Shown: positions 23,814-35,764, counted from the first letter of the stretch. The stretch: DNA of 64,000 nt from Aralia elata (GCA_034770075.1 CM068382.1:87537766-87601765), one strand, 5' to 3'. Translations and numbers: made by a program. The notes: generated from the sequence alone by a model not told the origin.

Positions 23814-24133
23814 ACTGTGTTTGTGAGTTTGGAGGGAAGGGATGGGAAGGGAAAGTATAGGAAGGGAAGGGAGGGGAAGGGATGGAAATGGATTATAATT
23901 TTTCCTTGTCATGTTTGTGAGTTTTAGAAGAGAGAGAAGGGATGGGATAATAATTATATTTTCCTTGTTTGTAAGTTTAGAAGGAGGGAAGGAAAGGGAA
24001 AATAATTTTATTTATAAATTACACTATTACTATATTACCCTTATATATAAATATAATAAATGTATGATTTAACAATGTCTAGTTATTGAATTATTTTGTT
24101 CAGTCTTTTTTTATGTTCATCTATATATATATA

Positions 24134-24135
<2 letters not shown>
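23814..24135. mobile_element. Left arm of a G/A-rich inverted-repeat MITE nest
   Basis: It starts ACTGTGTTTGTGAGTTTGGA and continues with GGGAAGGGATGGGAAGGG-like purine runs. Its reverse complement lies at about 28916-29222. The TGTTTGTGAGTTT phrase recurs internally three times. Non-coding. Confidence 0.75.
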
Positions 24136-24165
<30 letters not shown>

Positions 24166-24169
<4 letters not shown>

Positions 24170-24391
24170 ATAAGGATCTTAGGCTCACCCTTAAAAAGCT
24201 CACCCCGAGCTCACCCCCTTTTGCGACGGACCCGACGACGGTTTGAGTGTACAACCGTCGTCTATACTTTTAGCTAGCGTCGCTAAAAGTATAGACGATG
24301 GTTGTACACTCAAACCGTCGCCCGGTCCGTCGCAAAAGGGGGGTGAGCTCGGGGTGAGCTTTTTAAGGGTGAGCCTAAGATCCTTACTGTA
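24166..24391. mobile_element. Foldback element F2 in a (TA)n tract
   Basis: A 226 bp near-perfect hairpin. Ends TACAATAAGGATCTTAGGCT and, reversed, TACAGTAAGGATCTTAGGCT. The arms contain TTTTGCGACGGAC and ACCGTCG blocks. It is embedded in TA-rich DNA on both sides. It is related at the ends to F7, F8 and F10 (GGATC followed by a C-rich then CACC or TACC stretch). Confidence 0.85.
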
Positions 24392-24745
24392 TATATGTAT
24401 ATATAAACTCTAATTTATTATTATGAGTATGTAGTTTATTAATATTATTATTATATACCTATATTGTTATTATTGTTATAATAATAATAGTTTATTCTTA
24501 TAATAATATTATATACAATAAAAATAAGCAATAAAAATTACTATACACTATATATATACTCATAATAATAAATTAGTAAGGCATAATATATATACTCATA
24601 ATAATAGTTTATAATAAGAATTACTCATTATAAGAATATATATTATGAGTAATTCTTATTACTCATAATAATAAATGTATGATTTTACAATGTCTAGCTA
24701 TTGAATTATTTTGTTCAGTCTTTTTTTTTATGTTTATATATATAT
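24392..24745. repeat. Duplicated AT-rich target segment
   Basis: 24400-24460 (AAACTCTAATTTATTATTAT then GAGTAT) recurs at 27840-27895, and 24662-24740 (ATGTATGATTT then ACAATGTCTAG) recurs from 24060. So the (TA)n site is present twice in tandem, with F2 in the first copy and F3 in the second. The rest is TA/ATA low-complexity DNA. Confidence 0.8.
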
Positions 24746-25225
24746 GGTGTCGTTCCACAGCAAGCGTTAGCTGTGGTCACTATTCATTTCAGCTAACAGA
24801 TCTCACACCGTCCAAGCAATGAATGAATGACTGAGATTTAAATTGGCCAGAGCCTGGTCACACCTCCTACCTACGGCCAGTGCAACTCCTACCTGCGGCC
24901 ACTCTAATGACCAAACTACCCCTGGATTTTAAAACTTTTTCAGCATGGTCGCACCTCCTATATGTGACCAGTCAAAACGTTGTCGTTTTAACTGGCCGCA
25001 GGTAAGAGGTGCGGCCAGGCTGAAAATTTTTTAAAATCTAGAGAAACGACGCCGTTTTATATTGGCCCTAGGTAGGAGGTGCGGCCAGGCTGAAAATGTG
25101 TTCAAATCTGATCTATTTTCTCAGCTTTTTAGGACATACATCATTGCTAATATTTTACTCCATACGCATCTATTTGGTAAACAGCTGTAGAATTAAGCTT
25201 TGGAGAGAAGTTGCTTTACTGAGAT

Positions 25226-25672
25226 TTGAAGAAATCACTTGTTCGTACCAGACATTTTGGTAAGTATTCATCAATGGCTTTCATGCCTGCTACAAAGATA
25301 TTTTTATCTAGTTCTTCTGAATCTCTTAGTAGTTTAGATTATACAAATGCATCTGAGTATGTTAATGATGGTGAAAGTAGTAGTAAAGAGGTAATGGTCC
25401 CTTATGTTGGTCAATTGTTCTCTAAGTTGGAAGAAGATGAAAATTTTTATAGATCCTATGCACACAAAAATGGATTTGAGATTAGGATTGCTACGAGTCG
25501 TAAACATGCTCGGAGTAATGATTTATCGTCCAGGTTATATGTATGTAAAAAAGGTGGTAGACTAACTGCTGTAAAAAGTTCAGTAGATGATGAATGTGAT
25601 AACGATAAAATAAGAAGACAAAGAGACTCGATAGGAAGAACATTATGCAAAGCTAGAATGTACACTGCATAA
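25226..25672 (+). pseudogene. Duplicated N-terminal fragment of the FAR1-like transposase
   Basis: It encodes the same start as the minus-strand gene (KKSLVRTRHFGKYSSMAFM) and runs through the FAR1 DNA-binding domain (FYRSYAHKNGFEIRIATSRK) to RTLCKARMY, then leaves homology at the arm boundary (25663) and stops after two codons. With only part of the zinc-binding domain it would be a truncated protein. It diverges from its twin by a few substitutions, for example HK for YK in the domain. Confidence 0.85.
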
Positions 25673-27359
25673 ACCTTTGTATCAATAAGGCATAACTCAC
25701 TTACTTTGTTGATGTTGTACTTTAGAGAAGCCACTAGCTCTTTTTAAAAACGTCTAAACATCTCTTTTGTATAACATTCCGCAGCATGTACTTCCAAAGA
25801 TGATCAACATACCAAACTACGCTTCTGATGTTTTGTTACGTAGTCGGCCTTTCTCTCTCTCATGAATTGTTTCTCAATAGCCTTTTGACTGTTGACTACA
25901 AATTCTTTCATGTCTGTTGAAGCATGCACATATTCATTAAAAAAACAATTCATGCTTTCGCTTCTTCCAGTGGTTGTCATTCCCATGACAAAATACCTCT
26001 TTGTATATGCAGATATCCATTTCTCCTTCACATCATACAAACTAATGAGCCATTCATTTTGATATAAATCATAATCCCTCATCAGTATTTCCCAACGCTC
26101 TTCAAACTCGCCGATGGAAAATGAATTATACACATAATTGTTAAAATCTACTTTAAACGATGGGTGTTCCGCATAAACATGATGCAATTTCTCTGAAAAT
26201 TTATTGCTAATATGCCAAGAACATAGTAGATGATGAGTGGATGAGAGTACCCTAGCAATATCATTGCTCATTGCTTTATCTTGGTCAGTGATGATGGTTA
26301 CAGGAGACTTGTAGTCCATGGCTTCAAGCCACGTCTCTAAGACCCAAACGAAAGTGTCTTCTATCTCATCCCTTAACAATGCAAATCTAAATAAAGAGTG
26401 ATAATGGTGGTTGACCCCGGTAAAGGGAATAAATGGCATATTATACCTATTTGTCCTATAAGTACTGTCAAATGTAACCACATCACCAAAACGTTAATAC
26501 ATAAACCTTGATCGGACGTCTACCCATAAAATACAGGCAATGCGATTTTCTTCACCTGGTTTAACATGAAAAAAGAATTTACTCGCACTGCCAGATTCAA
26601 TTTTTTTCAAATAAGTAACTGCAGCATGTGCACCATTTTTATCCTCCGAGTCACGCCTTAAATCCCTAACTACATTACGAACATCCATGTCACTAAAACC
26701 TACGTTTTGCATACCTCCACCCATTGTGCTCAGAACGTTCATCATCCTACTAGGTCTAATATCTGCTTTATTTACGGTGTCAATTAATTATCTTGCTACC
26801 AGCGTAATATTCCTATGTGTCTCTCAATCAAATCTACTTTGGTAGGTGTCACTAAATGATGATTGTGATCTAACTCAACAGTTGAAATATGCCAATTGTC
26901 TTCTTTCTTATTGTGAACAACGTACATTCTAGCTTTGCATAATGTTCTTCCTATCGAGTCTCTTTGTCTTCTTATTTTATCGTTATCACATTCATCATCT
27001 ACTGAACTCTTTACAGCAGTTGGTCTACCAGCTTTTTTATATACATATAACCTGGACGACAAATCATTACTCCAAGCATGTTTACGACTCGTAGCAATCC
27101 TAATCTCAAATCCATTTTTGTATGCATAGGATCGATAAAAAATTTCATCTTCTTCCAACTTAGAGAACAATTGACCAACATAAGGGACCATTACCTCTTT
27201 GCTACTACTTTCACCATCATTAACATACTCAGATGCATTTGTACAATCTAAACTACTAAGAGATTCAGAAGAACTAGATAAAAATATCTTTGTAGCAGGC
27301 ATGAAAGCCATTGATGAATACTTACCAAAATGTCTGGTACGAACAAGTGATTTCTTCAA
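25664..27359 (-). pseudogene. FAR1/FHY3-like MULE transposase, truncated and broken
   Basis: In order: N-terminus, FAR1 DNA-binding domain (FYRSYAYKNGFEIRIA; WHISTVELDHNHHLVTP) at 27200-26840, a linker, then the MULE catalytic domain (VTFDSTYRTNRYNMPF; TIITDQDKAM; LLCSWHI) at 26480-26000. The aspartates of TFDSTY and ITDQDKAM look intact. A frameshift lies near 26790-26820 and a TAA at 26494 (between RFMY and RFGDVV). A further break separates the block with EKQFMRER from an ASLKYNINKVSE segment. The C-terminal SWIM zinc finger is missing, since the gene is cut at 25663 by the inverted arm. Confidence 0.9.
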
Positions 27360-28130
27360 ATCTCAGTAAAGCAACTTCTCTCCAAAGCTTAATTCTGCAG
27401 CTGTTTACCAAATGGATGCGTATGGAGTAAAATGTTAGCAATGATGTATGTCCTAAAAAGCTTAGGAAAGAGATCAGATTTGAACACATTTTCAGCCTGA
27501 CCGCACCTCCTACCTGCGACCAGTATAAAACGGCGTCGTTTCTCTAAACTTTTTCAACCTGACCGCACCTCCTACCTGCGGTCAGTTAAAACGACAACGT
27601 TTTGACTTGCCGCATGTGGGAGGTGCAACCAGGCTAAAAAAGTTTTAAAATCTAGGGGTAGTTTGGTCATTAGAGTGGCCGCAGGTAGGAGTTGCACTGC
27701 TCGTAGGTAAGAGGTGCGGTCAGGCTCTGGCCAATTTAAATCTCAGCCATTCATTCATTGCTTGGACGATGTAAGATCTGTTAGCTGAAATAGTGACCAC
27801 AATTAACGTTTGCTGTGGAACGGCACCCATATATATATATATATAAACTCTAATTTATTATTATGAGTATATAGTTTATTAATATTATTATTATATAAGA
27901 ATTACACAATATATTTTTTAAACATAAATAATACTATTTATAAACCACACTTTAAAATTCATAGAATTAATACTATTACATGACACATACATAAAATATT
28001 AAAAATTAAAAATTATTTAGTTGTTCTAATTAAAAATTATTTCAAAGTAATGATTTTAGACAAACCACAATTAATCATGCATGTCCACTAGCAAAAGCTT
28101 TACTAATTACTTATACAGTATGAGACGGAA

Positions 28131-28555
28131 TGGTTGGGGTGGGTGGGGGTACGGGAAGGGTTGGGGGACGTTCGGGAACAACGAAAAATTGTATTTTCAA
28201 AATTTGAGAGTTATAATAATTATACTGTGTTTGTAAATTTTTATTTGAGGGGAGAGGAAGGGAATGGAAGAGAAAATAATTAAAATTCCTCCAAATCTCA
28301 TGTTTGTGAGTTTTTTTAGGAAGGAATGGAAGGGATTTGGAGGTACAGTTGATTTCATTTTTGTCTCAAAACTTTCCCCCCAATAGTGGAAGGATTTGGA
28401 GGGATGGGAAAGGATAGGAAAATGAAATATTTTATATTACCAAAAATAACCTTTCAAAATAAATAATGTGACAATCTTGTCCCTGATTATTATAACTCCC
28501 AATTTTTGAAAATACATTTTTTGTCTATTCTCCAACGCCCCCACCCACCCAACCC
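28131..28555. mobile_element. Hairpin with a nested MITE fragment
   Basis: Outer arms about 28131-28222 and 28486-28555 are inverted copies (GGGTGGGTGGGG... against CCCCCACCCACCCAACC). Between them 28224-28483 starts ACTGTGTTTGTAAATTTTTA and is an inverted copy of 29225-29490. Non-coding. Confidence 0.65.
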
Positions 28556-28915
28556 CATGCATTCCCTCTAATTGGATCTCTTATGACGTGGAAGGCTGAA
28601 ACGCCATGAATTTGAAGTTTGGCAATGGTTAAATTCGGTACTATCCCAAATTATTATTTAATTATCAAGTAAACAATCATACCAAGTTAATTATGGTAAA
28701 AAAAAAACTCATCTGTTTTTCTAATACTATATAGACTTGGATAAATTTCGAAAAAAGAAAAACTAATCAAATAAATAAATCAATAACTTCATTCCAACCT
28801 ACTAAAATGGAAGAGTAAATACCATTATACGAAGTTTAAATTTATATGGTTGCAAGTCACCAATTTTAGTACGAACCTTTAAAGAGAATGTAATCGAATA
28901 AGATGTCCTAAATAG

Positions 28916-29490
28916 TAATATATATATGAACATAAAAAAAGGCTGAACAAAATAATTCAATAGCTAGACATTGTTAAATCATACATTTATTATATTTATA
29001 TATAAGGGTAATATAGTAATAGTGTAGTTTAAAAATAAAATTATTTTTCCTTCCCTTCCCTTCTTCTAAACTCACAAACAAGGAAAATATAATAATCATC
29101 CCATCTCTTCCCTTCCTTTTCTAAAACTCACAAACATGACAAAGAAAAATTATATCCTTCCCATCCCTTCCCTTTCTATACTTTCCCTTCCCATCCTTTC
29201 CCTCCAAACTCACAAACGTAGGCTTAGGGACAAGATTGTCACATTATTTATTTTGAAAGGTTATTTTTGGTAATGTAAAATATTTCATTTTCCCATCATT
29301 TCTCATCCCTCCAAATCCTCCCACTTTTGAGGGAAAAATTTTGAGCCAAAAAATGAATCAATTTTATCACCAAATCTCTTCCCTTCCTCCCTAAAAAAAA
29401 CTCACAAATATGAGATTTGGAGGAATTTTAATTATTTTCCCATCCCTTTCTTTCCCTTCCCCTCAAATAAAAACTTACAAACACAATATA
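28916..29490. mobile_element. Right arm of the inverted-repeat MITE nest
   Basis: 28916-29222 is the reverse complement of 23814-24135, including an un-hit version of the TA target beside TATATATGAAC. 29225-29490 is the reverse complement of 28224-28483 and ends in AAACTTACAAACACAATAT. Together they close the inverted structure that encloses F2 and F3. Confidence 0.7.
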
Positions 29491-29790
29491 AATGTCAATT
29501 TAATAACATTTTTAAATTTAAATAAAGTAGAGAGTTTACCAAACTCTTTGTGAGTTTTTGTGCGATAAACCCCTCCGGCCGAAGTTCTATAGCAAGACTT
29601 TGACAATAGAGTCTGAGTAGTAATCAGGCCTCATACTTGTCTCTCCTTTGTCGCATTAGTCCAATTAATATGGAATAATAAGTCCGCTCATGCCTAGACA
29701 AGTCTAGCACAGTTTTTATGTCAAGAGAGACAATTTTGAAATCGAAAGAGCACGACAGTTAGTATAACGAGATAAATATATGACTTAAAT
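29491..29790. repeat. Right copy of the direct repeat
   Basis: It matches 23692-23812 and then 23324-23609 (GATAAACCCCTCCGGCCGAA; TAGTAATCAGGCCTCATACT). It marks the right border of the nested region. Confidence 0.8.
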
Positions 29791-30109
29791 AAACTTAATA
29801 GTTTAAAGTTTTTCGTTTTTTATACTTTAAATATTAATATTTTAATTTTAAGACATTAAATTTTAATGTCTTATATTTCTATAAATAAAATATTTTTAAC
29901 TATTGATAATGACTCAAAATAAATGAGTAATTAAGTATTTCAAGAATATATATCATTCATATAGATTGGCTTCAATTTTTCTTTATTTTTCTTCTTTGAT
30001 TTTATGTTGAAAGTATTGTCATTACTGGCCCCTCAAATTAAATTTTAACGACATTTAAGACATTACTTGTTGGGAGCTCTAAATTTGAGTTATCAAATAA
30101 TTTCCTAAA
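29791..30109. other. AT-rich intergenic DNA
   Basis: No feature is supported before the LTR target duplication at 30110-30114. Confidence 0.5.
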
Positions 30110-30949
30110 TGATATGTGACGACCCCAAATACGGGTCACCTTGACCTCGAGTCCGGTTCGTCACGATACAACATAAACAATACAATTCTTACAACATAAA
30201 TGTAATCTCTATAATATTACAATACATCTTAATATACTCCTAGGTTTTCTAACCTTTAATCGTACAAAATATTCTAAATCAGAGTATATAATACATCAGT
30301 TTGTAAATAATAGTAGTGCAATATTGAAATAATATAATATTACAACATAGATTTTAATTCTTCTTTTAAACATTTTCCCTTCAATCATCTTCTTCTGACC
30401 TTCCAGGTCCTCCCGCGCTATCTGCAAAATTCAGTTGGTAGTAGTGGGTGAGCAACAACGTTGCCCGCAAGTTTAACAGTTACACATAACACATAAATTA
30501 TGTATCATACATGCTTCATAATATACCCATTTATGACAGTTATACATATAAACATATTAACACGTACGTCACATATTACCATGTTTTTCATTATACAGTA
30601 TAAAGTTCAAATTAATATAACAACTAAATCACCAGTCATAACATGTTATAATATAATAGTGCATTAACATATAATGACATTTTACACATAAGAGCAAGTT
30701 TTGAAAAATTTGCCTCGATCCATAGTTCATCATCTATGTTATTCGCATCCAGTATTTCTTTTTCCTCTAGTATGAACGGATAGTGTTTTGCCATTTTTTA
30801 AATATCTCATCCATGCTTATATATGAATTTTTTATCGGTACCTCATTCACATATAATATTTATTCCTTCAAATGATGACCATGCCACTTCCAGGATTCTT
30901 ATCATCCGTTCAAGAAACCCACTATTTCCATTAATGTAGAGGACAAATG

Positions 30950-31440
30950 ATGTTTCAGGGCATTTTTTTTTACGCTCAACCCACTGTTCTTCCTCTTCCA
31001 CATGTCTCCACTTGTATCTCACTCTCGATTGCTCATCTGAGTTGTGTTTTGATCCCCATCTACTCTCCCATAAACATGAGTATCATCACCAAGTACAACG
31101 CTATTTGTATCCCATCCATGATAAGAAGGTCACGAGTTATCCACTGGATTCCGCCAATTAAGTGGACGTCCACAGCCAGAGAATAACTTAGTATCAGGCA
31201 TGTGAAAAGGAAGAAAGTGGTTCATATCCATTGTAAGTCTAACACTGAGTATTAGTGGAGCAGGGAACTGCTGCATCACCAGACAAAAACCTAAAGCTAG
31301 ACAGAGATCTTTTCGGAGCTTCAACGTCCGGCGACATCGCCGAACTCATTAATCACCCCATCCGAGCCTTCCTCCACAAAAGGCACACCTCCTTCGCTAC
31401 ATTTGATCTCGACGCGCCTGTCTTTACCCTTCTTTAACCG
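30950..31440. other. Unidentified gene-like fragment inside the LTR
   Basis: This part has a base composition unlike the AT-rich LTR around it. Minus (31324-31130) reads a piece with DMNHFLPFHMPDTKLFSG. Plus (31255-31437) reads one with SGDIAELINHPIRAFLHKRH. The two overlap, so at most one can be real. I recognise neither. A CT-rich leader-like stretch follows (31445-31500). It may be a captured host-gene piece, as in the sister LTR at 36339. Confidence 0.35.
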
Positions 31441-32104
31441 CCCAATCACTCCCTCCTTCTCTCTCTACAATTTCTCTTTCTAAACTTTCTCTCTCAGAAT
31501 TTGGGTACTAGCAGCATATTGTGAAATTGTATGTATGGATTCACTGCGAGAGTGGCTCTATTCGGCGTATGGAATTTCCACACTACTCTCAATATATATA
31601 TTTCTATATCTATATATACCTCTCTCTAAAGTTTCTCCCTTTTTCTCTCTCTTCTCCGCCATAGCAGACTGGTTGTTGCCTTCTTCTTATTCCGTTCTTG
31701 AGTGTTGGGTTTTTTTTATTCTATTATGTGAAAAACACATGGGCTGCTAGGATGTCACGAGAGCTAGGATGCATGCACATGGAATTTGAAAATGAAGCAT
31801 GTTGCCTCATCAATTATTATTCCTAGTTGCACAGTTCATTTTTTTTGTTAGGCATCATAAAACCCTACCCCTGTCTTTAGTGAAAGCCTGAAACCCCTTT
31901 CTTTAGTAAACTGATGACAAAGTGATTTAATATTAATGCCATGACTAAATATTTGCTCCTCCTCCTAGTGGCTGCCGACATAATAGGGAAATGTGTATTG
32001 TATACTTTCCTTTTCTCTCTCTTAAATTATATATCTAGGCATACATCTGTTTCTCTCTCTATTATTTATGTACCAGTTGTGATAATATATATATATATAT
32101 ATGT

Positions 32105-32990
32105 GAATCCCCTTTCTATACATACCACCCGCATGCGGGTGGTATTAAACTTGCCATTAATTATAGTTTCTCTCTCCACTATTTTAAGTTATTATTTCTC
32201 TCTCCCTCTATCATTCCACCGTCTCTCTCTACATGGGGATTAAAGATAAAATTTAATACCTTCCATTATGCATTCTCTCTTTACATGGGCATTAAAAAAA
32301 ATTAATACTTTTAATACTTTCACCCTTTTTTTTTGAAAAATAATATTTATATTTGCAGTAATTTTTTCATTTAAGATTAAATATGTTGAATTTTTTTTTT
32401 CTTACTAATTACTTTTGTACTTTTGTCAGTTTGTTAAAATAAATATTGTGGATTTTGAAGTACAAAATGACTATGATGTGGAGAGAAGTTGGAGGATATT
32501 AACCTTGGTTTGAAATTAGCATTCACCGCAACATCTCTGCGAATTTAAAATTAGTAACTTTGTACTTCAAAATTCACAATATACATTTTAACAAACTGAT
32601 AAAAGTAAAAAAATAATTAGTAAGAAGAAAAAAAATCAACATATTTAATCTTAAATGAAAAAATTACTGCAAATATAAGTATTATTTTTCAAAAAAAAAG
32701 GTGAAAGTAATAAAATTTTTGTAAGGTTTAATCATTAACAATAATTATTAATCTCTAACCTATAAAGCTTAAATTTACACTCATAAAAAAATATTAATTT
32801 TTTTAATGTCCATGTAGAGAGAGAATGCATAATGGAAAGTATTAAATTTTGTCTTTAATTCCATGTAGAGGGAGACTACTTAATGGTGGAGAGAGAGAAA
32901 CAATAATTTAAAATAGTGGAGAGAGAAACTATAATTAATGGCAAGTTTAATACCACCCGCATGCGGGTGGTATGTACAGGAAGGGGACTC
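32105..32990. mobile_element. Foldback element F4 in a (TA)n tract
   Basis: An 886 bp hairpin with arms of about 370-400 bp and a loop near 32470-32560. Ends GAATCCCCTTTCTATACATA and, reversed, GAGTCCCCTTCCTGTACATA, then a shared CCACCCGCATGCGGGTGG palindrome. (TA)n flanks both sides (32086-32102 and from 32991). Non-coding, with CTCTCTC-rich segments in the arms. Its ends differ from the other foldbacks. Confidence 0.88.
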
Positions 32991-33040
<50 letters not shown>

Positions 33041-33150
33041 GGAAGATAATCCGCAGCAACCGGTTGCTCCCCAGCAACCGGTTGCTGAGGAGCAACCGCT
33101 ACAGGCTGTAGCGGCAGTTCACAAAAATCGGTTGCTGTGTATTGCACCCC
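33041..33150. mobile_element. Foldback element F5 in a (TA)n tract
   Basis: Only 110 bp, between long TA runs. It holds several GCAACCGGTTGC palindromes plus a GCCGCTACAGCCTGTAGCGG-type stem. Its right end, reversed (GGGGTGCAATACACAGCAAC), resembles the reversed right end of F3, so it looks like a minimal member of that group. Confidence 0.75.
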
Positions 33151-33163
33151 ATATATATATATG

Positions 33164-33170
<7 letters not shown>

Positions 33171-33226
<56 letters not shown>
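33171..33226. repeat. (TA)n microsatellite
   Basis: About 28 uninterrupted TA units. It makes Ile-Tyr repeat translations that are not genes. Confidence 0.95.
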
Positions 33227-33229
<3 letters not shown>

Positions 33230-33622
33230 GAGTTGTATTATATCATATTATAATAGTAATAAGTATTATCACTTTGGCTTCTTGCTGGAATTGTCATAAA
33301 AATGAAACTTGCCCACGTTTCTCCTTTTAGAATGTTTTTTTTCAATGCTTTCGGCTATTTGTTCTCTCTTCTGAGAACATAATGTTCATCAAAATTATCA
33401 TGGGTCCCATTTTTCAGGAAACACTATTTTTGGCATGCGCATGAATTTTAATACTAAATACTTCACAAGCAAAATAATTAGACACAAAGGAAGGATGATT
33501 ATTCTCCTCTGAAGAGGGGAGGGCTATAGTCATTTGTATGTTTCATTATTTATAAAAATATTAAGTGCTCAGCCAATTATAAAAATTGCATGATTGTTTA
33601 AAATGTATTCATATACATTAAC

Positions 33623-33658
<36 letters not shown>

Positions 33659-34430
33659 CATTCCATATAATTAATATTAATACATGTGATATTTATAAAA
33701 ATATAATTCGGTAAAATTTATACATACACGTATAAATTCCTTTCATAAAAATAATGGAATTAACCTATTATAACATTTTTAACATAACAAATCATTAAAA
33801 TAATTAATATTTACTTCATTAATTATTCGAAATAACTCATTTAAGTTATACAATTAATATTGCATAACTAAATTAGATTTGTTCCTTTATTCTATAAATT
33901 GTTTTCAAATAATTTATTTATATATTAAATATATTTATTTCATATATTTATTCATTATTCAATATGAATTTAATTTACTAATTTAGTTCCAACATATATA
34001 CATATATACCTCATTTGATATTTAATTATATCAATTTTGCATAATATTTCATATTAAGCCATCACAATAACATATTACATTTATATATAATATATTATTA
34101 AAATGAGTTTAATTAACTCCCTTAATTTTTATTAAAATAAAATGCGTACATTAATTCTCTAATTTTAATTAAGAGAATTAATTAACTCAAATATAAAATT
34201 TAATTCATCATATAATTTTCATCTCATCCTTAGTTAATTAATATTAATTAATCAACCTTCTCAAATTCCTTATTTCATTCCGTAATTAATTTAACTCATT
34301 TATTTAATAGTTAAATTAACTATTAAAATTTTAAATTCATCGCTCGAATCACATAATAAGAATTTTATTTATTAAATTCTTATTTTACATTTATAAAATA
34401 ATTTCTGAAAACTCGGGATATCACATGATA

Positions 34431-35305
34431 CTCCGCCTATCCCACAAAAATTATAAAATTTGTGAATATTAAAGATACCCTTTTATATTCCACATATGTA
34501 TAGACCTAAAAATAATAAGTTGTTAATTTGCTAGTGTAGGATGATAATGAATTATGATCCCAAATTAACTTTTTTTTAATGTCCTAATCTATTACAATAA
34601 TTTATCTTAACCTAGAGGGAGGGGTCTAGGGTGGGAAAGGGGATAACTAACTGTCTTCAATGTTTATCGCACGATGCTGCCTTCTGGACCTGTCTCTGTG
34701 TTGAGCTTTTTACCCTGCTATCAACAATAATTAAATTCTCGACCTCTATATTAATAGAAGTGAGATCCCAAATTAACTTGAGAATATTGAATTATTTTAT
34801 CTTACTACTATTAGAAACTGAACTTGTTTTTGTTAAATAAACAATTTGACAAAAAAAATTATTTTTGATGAATGGATGAAATATGTATTATATTATATTA
34901 TATTATATTAATGTTGCACACACTAGTATAATTTCTTTTAAATATTCATTTTAAACACTATTTGATAATAAAATTGTGATGGTAACTTTAAGTAATTTAT
35001 TATGTCATTTCTTGTTACAATGAAATAAATGGGACTTTTTTTAACACAAGAAATGACAACGAATATAGGTTTCATTAAGATTTGTTTTGTTAACATATAT
35101 TACAAGTAATTATCTTAGAAATATTATTATTTAGGTATATTTCATATATGATATGTTTTGGTGTTTAAGTTAAAAAATTTCTTTTATAAGACTTTGATTC
35201 TCTATTTAATCCGCGTCAAGAATTAATATTTCTCTGTAATTTTATCTTGTTTATAGTCTTATATACATGCACGAGGACTGTATTGCAAGACTTTTGATGA
35301 TGAAG
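34431..35305. other. AT-rich intergenic DNA
   Basis: No gene or element end is supported. It contains short ATATT repeats (34887-34910). Confidence 0.45.
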
Positions 35306-35634
35306 TAGTCGCGGGGTCGCTATGCCTTGTTCTTACTACTTAGCTTTTCGCATTTAACCTAATGAATAAGGAAGTTGCATGGGACATGCAATTTTAATGT
35401 CCACCAGTTATAACGGTGCCCAACGAGCAATGGCAATTTGAAGACTAGAGAGGCAAACTATTAGCTAGTCGCGGGGTCGCTGTGCCTTGTTCCGGCTACA
35501 TGGCTTTTCGCTTTTCCGCAATACCCTAACGATTAAGGAAGTTGCATGGGACAGTTTTAAATTCCACCAGTTATTACGGTGCCCAAGGAGCAATGACAAA
35601 GATTTGAAGACCAGAGACGCAAACTATTAGCTAG
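35306..35634. repeat. Tandem duplication, 160 bp unit
   Basis: TAGTCGCGGGGTCGCT starts at 35306 and 35466. Each unit has GCCTTGTTC, GGAAGTTGCATGGGACA, CCACCAGTTAT and ACGGTGCCCAA in the same order. The second unit ends with a partial third start (TAGCTAGT). No coding function seen. Confidence 0.85.
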
Positions 35635-35764
35635 TGGCTCTCGATAAATATATATTTATTCCACACTTCGTAAATATATTTTCTTACTATTACACAGTTA
35701 AAATTTGACTCTCCCGTAAACTGCAATATGATATATGGAGCGAGAACATGAGAATGACTCGCCC

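Larger units (their letters stand above)
24746..27828 (-). mobile_element. Foldback element F3: FAR1-type MULE with 0.9 kb inverted arms
   Basis: A 3.08 kb element. Its ends are GGTGTCGTTCCACAGC and, reversed, GGGTGCCGTTCCACAGC, in (TA)n on both sides. The arms (24746-25663 and 26922-27828) match closely over about 0.9 kb. The outer ~350 bp of each has repeated GGCCGCAGGTAGGAG-type blocks. The inner part of each encodes the first ~140 residues of a FAR1-like protein. The centre (25664-26921) holds the rest of one minus-strand transposase gene, so the left arm is an inverted copy of the gene's 5' half that replaces its 3' end. It is the only foldback here with transposase sequence. Confidence 0.92.
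30115..34425 (-). mobile_element. Long LTR-type insertion with TSD TGATA
   Basis: A perfect 5-bp duplication TGATA flanks it (30110-30114 and 34426-34430). Ends are TGTGACGACCCC and ATATCACA, giving TG...CA. Read on minus it starts TGTGATATCCCGAGTTTTCAG, close to the start of 36339-40200, and carries the shared GTTGCTCACCC then TTTTGCAGA landmark (near 30420-30465). No retroelement protein is present, so I call it a solo LTR of a long-LTR Gypsy family. It contains foldbacks F4 and F5 and an unidentified gene-like piece. Confidence 0.85.

Noticed and set aside
32916..33330. Reading frames rich in Ile-Tyr repeats
   Set aside because: They are translations of (TA)n microsatellites, as are those at 24086, 35631, 35735, 36130 and 41292. 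No coding evidence.
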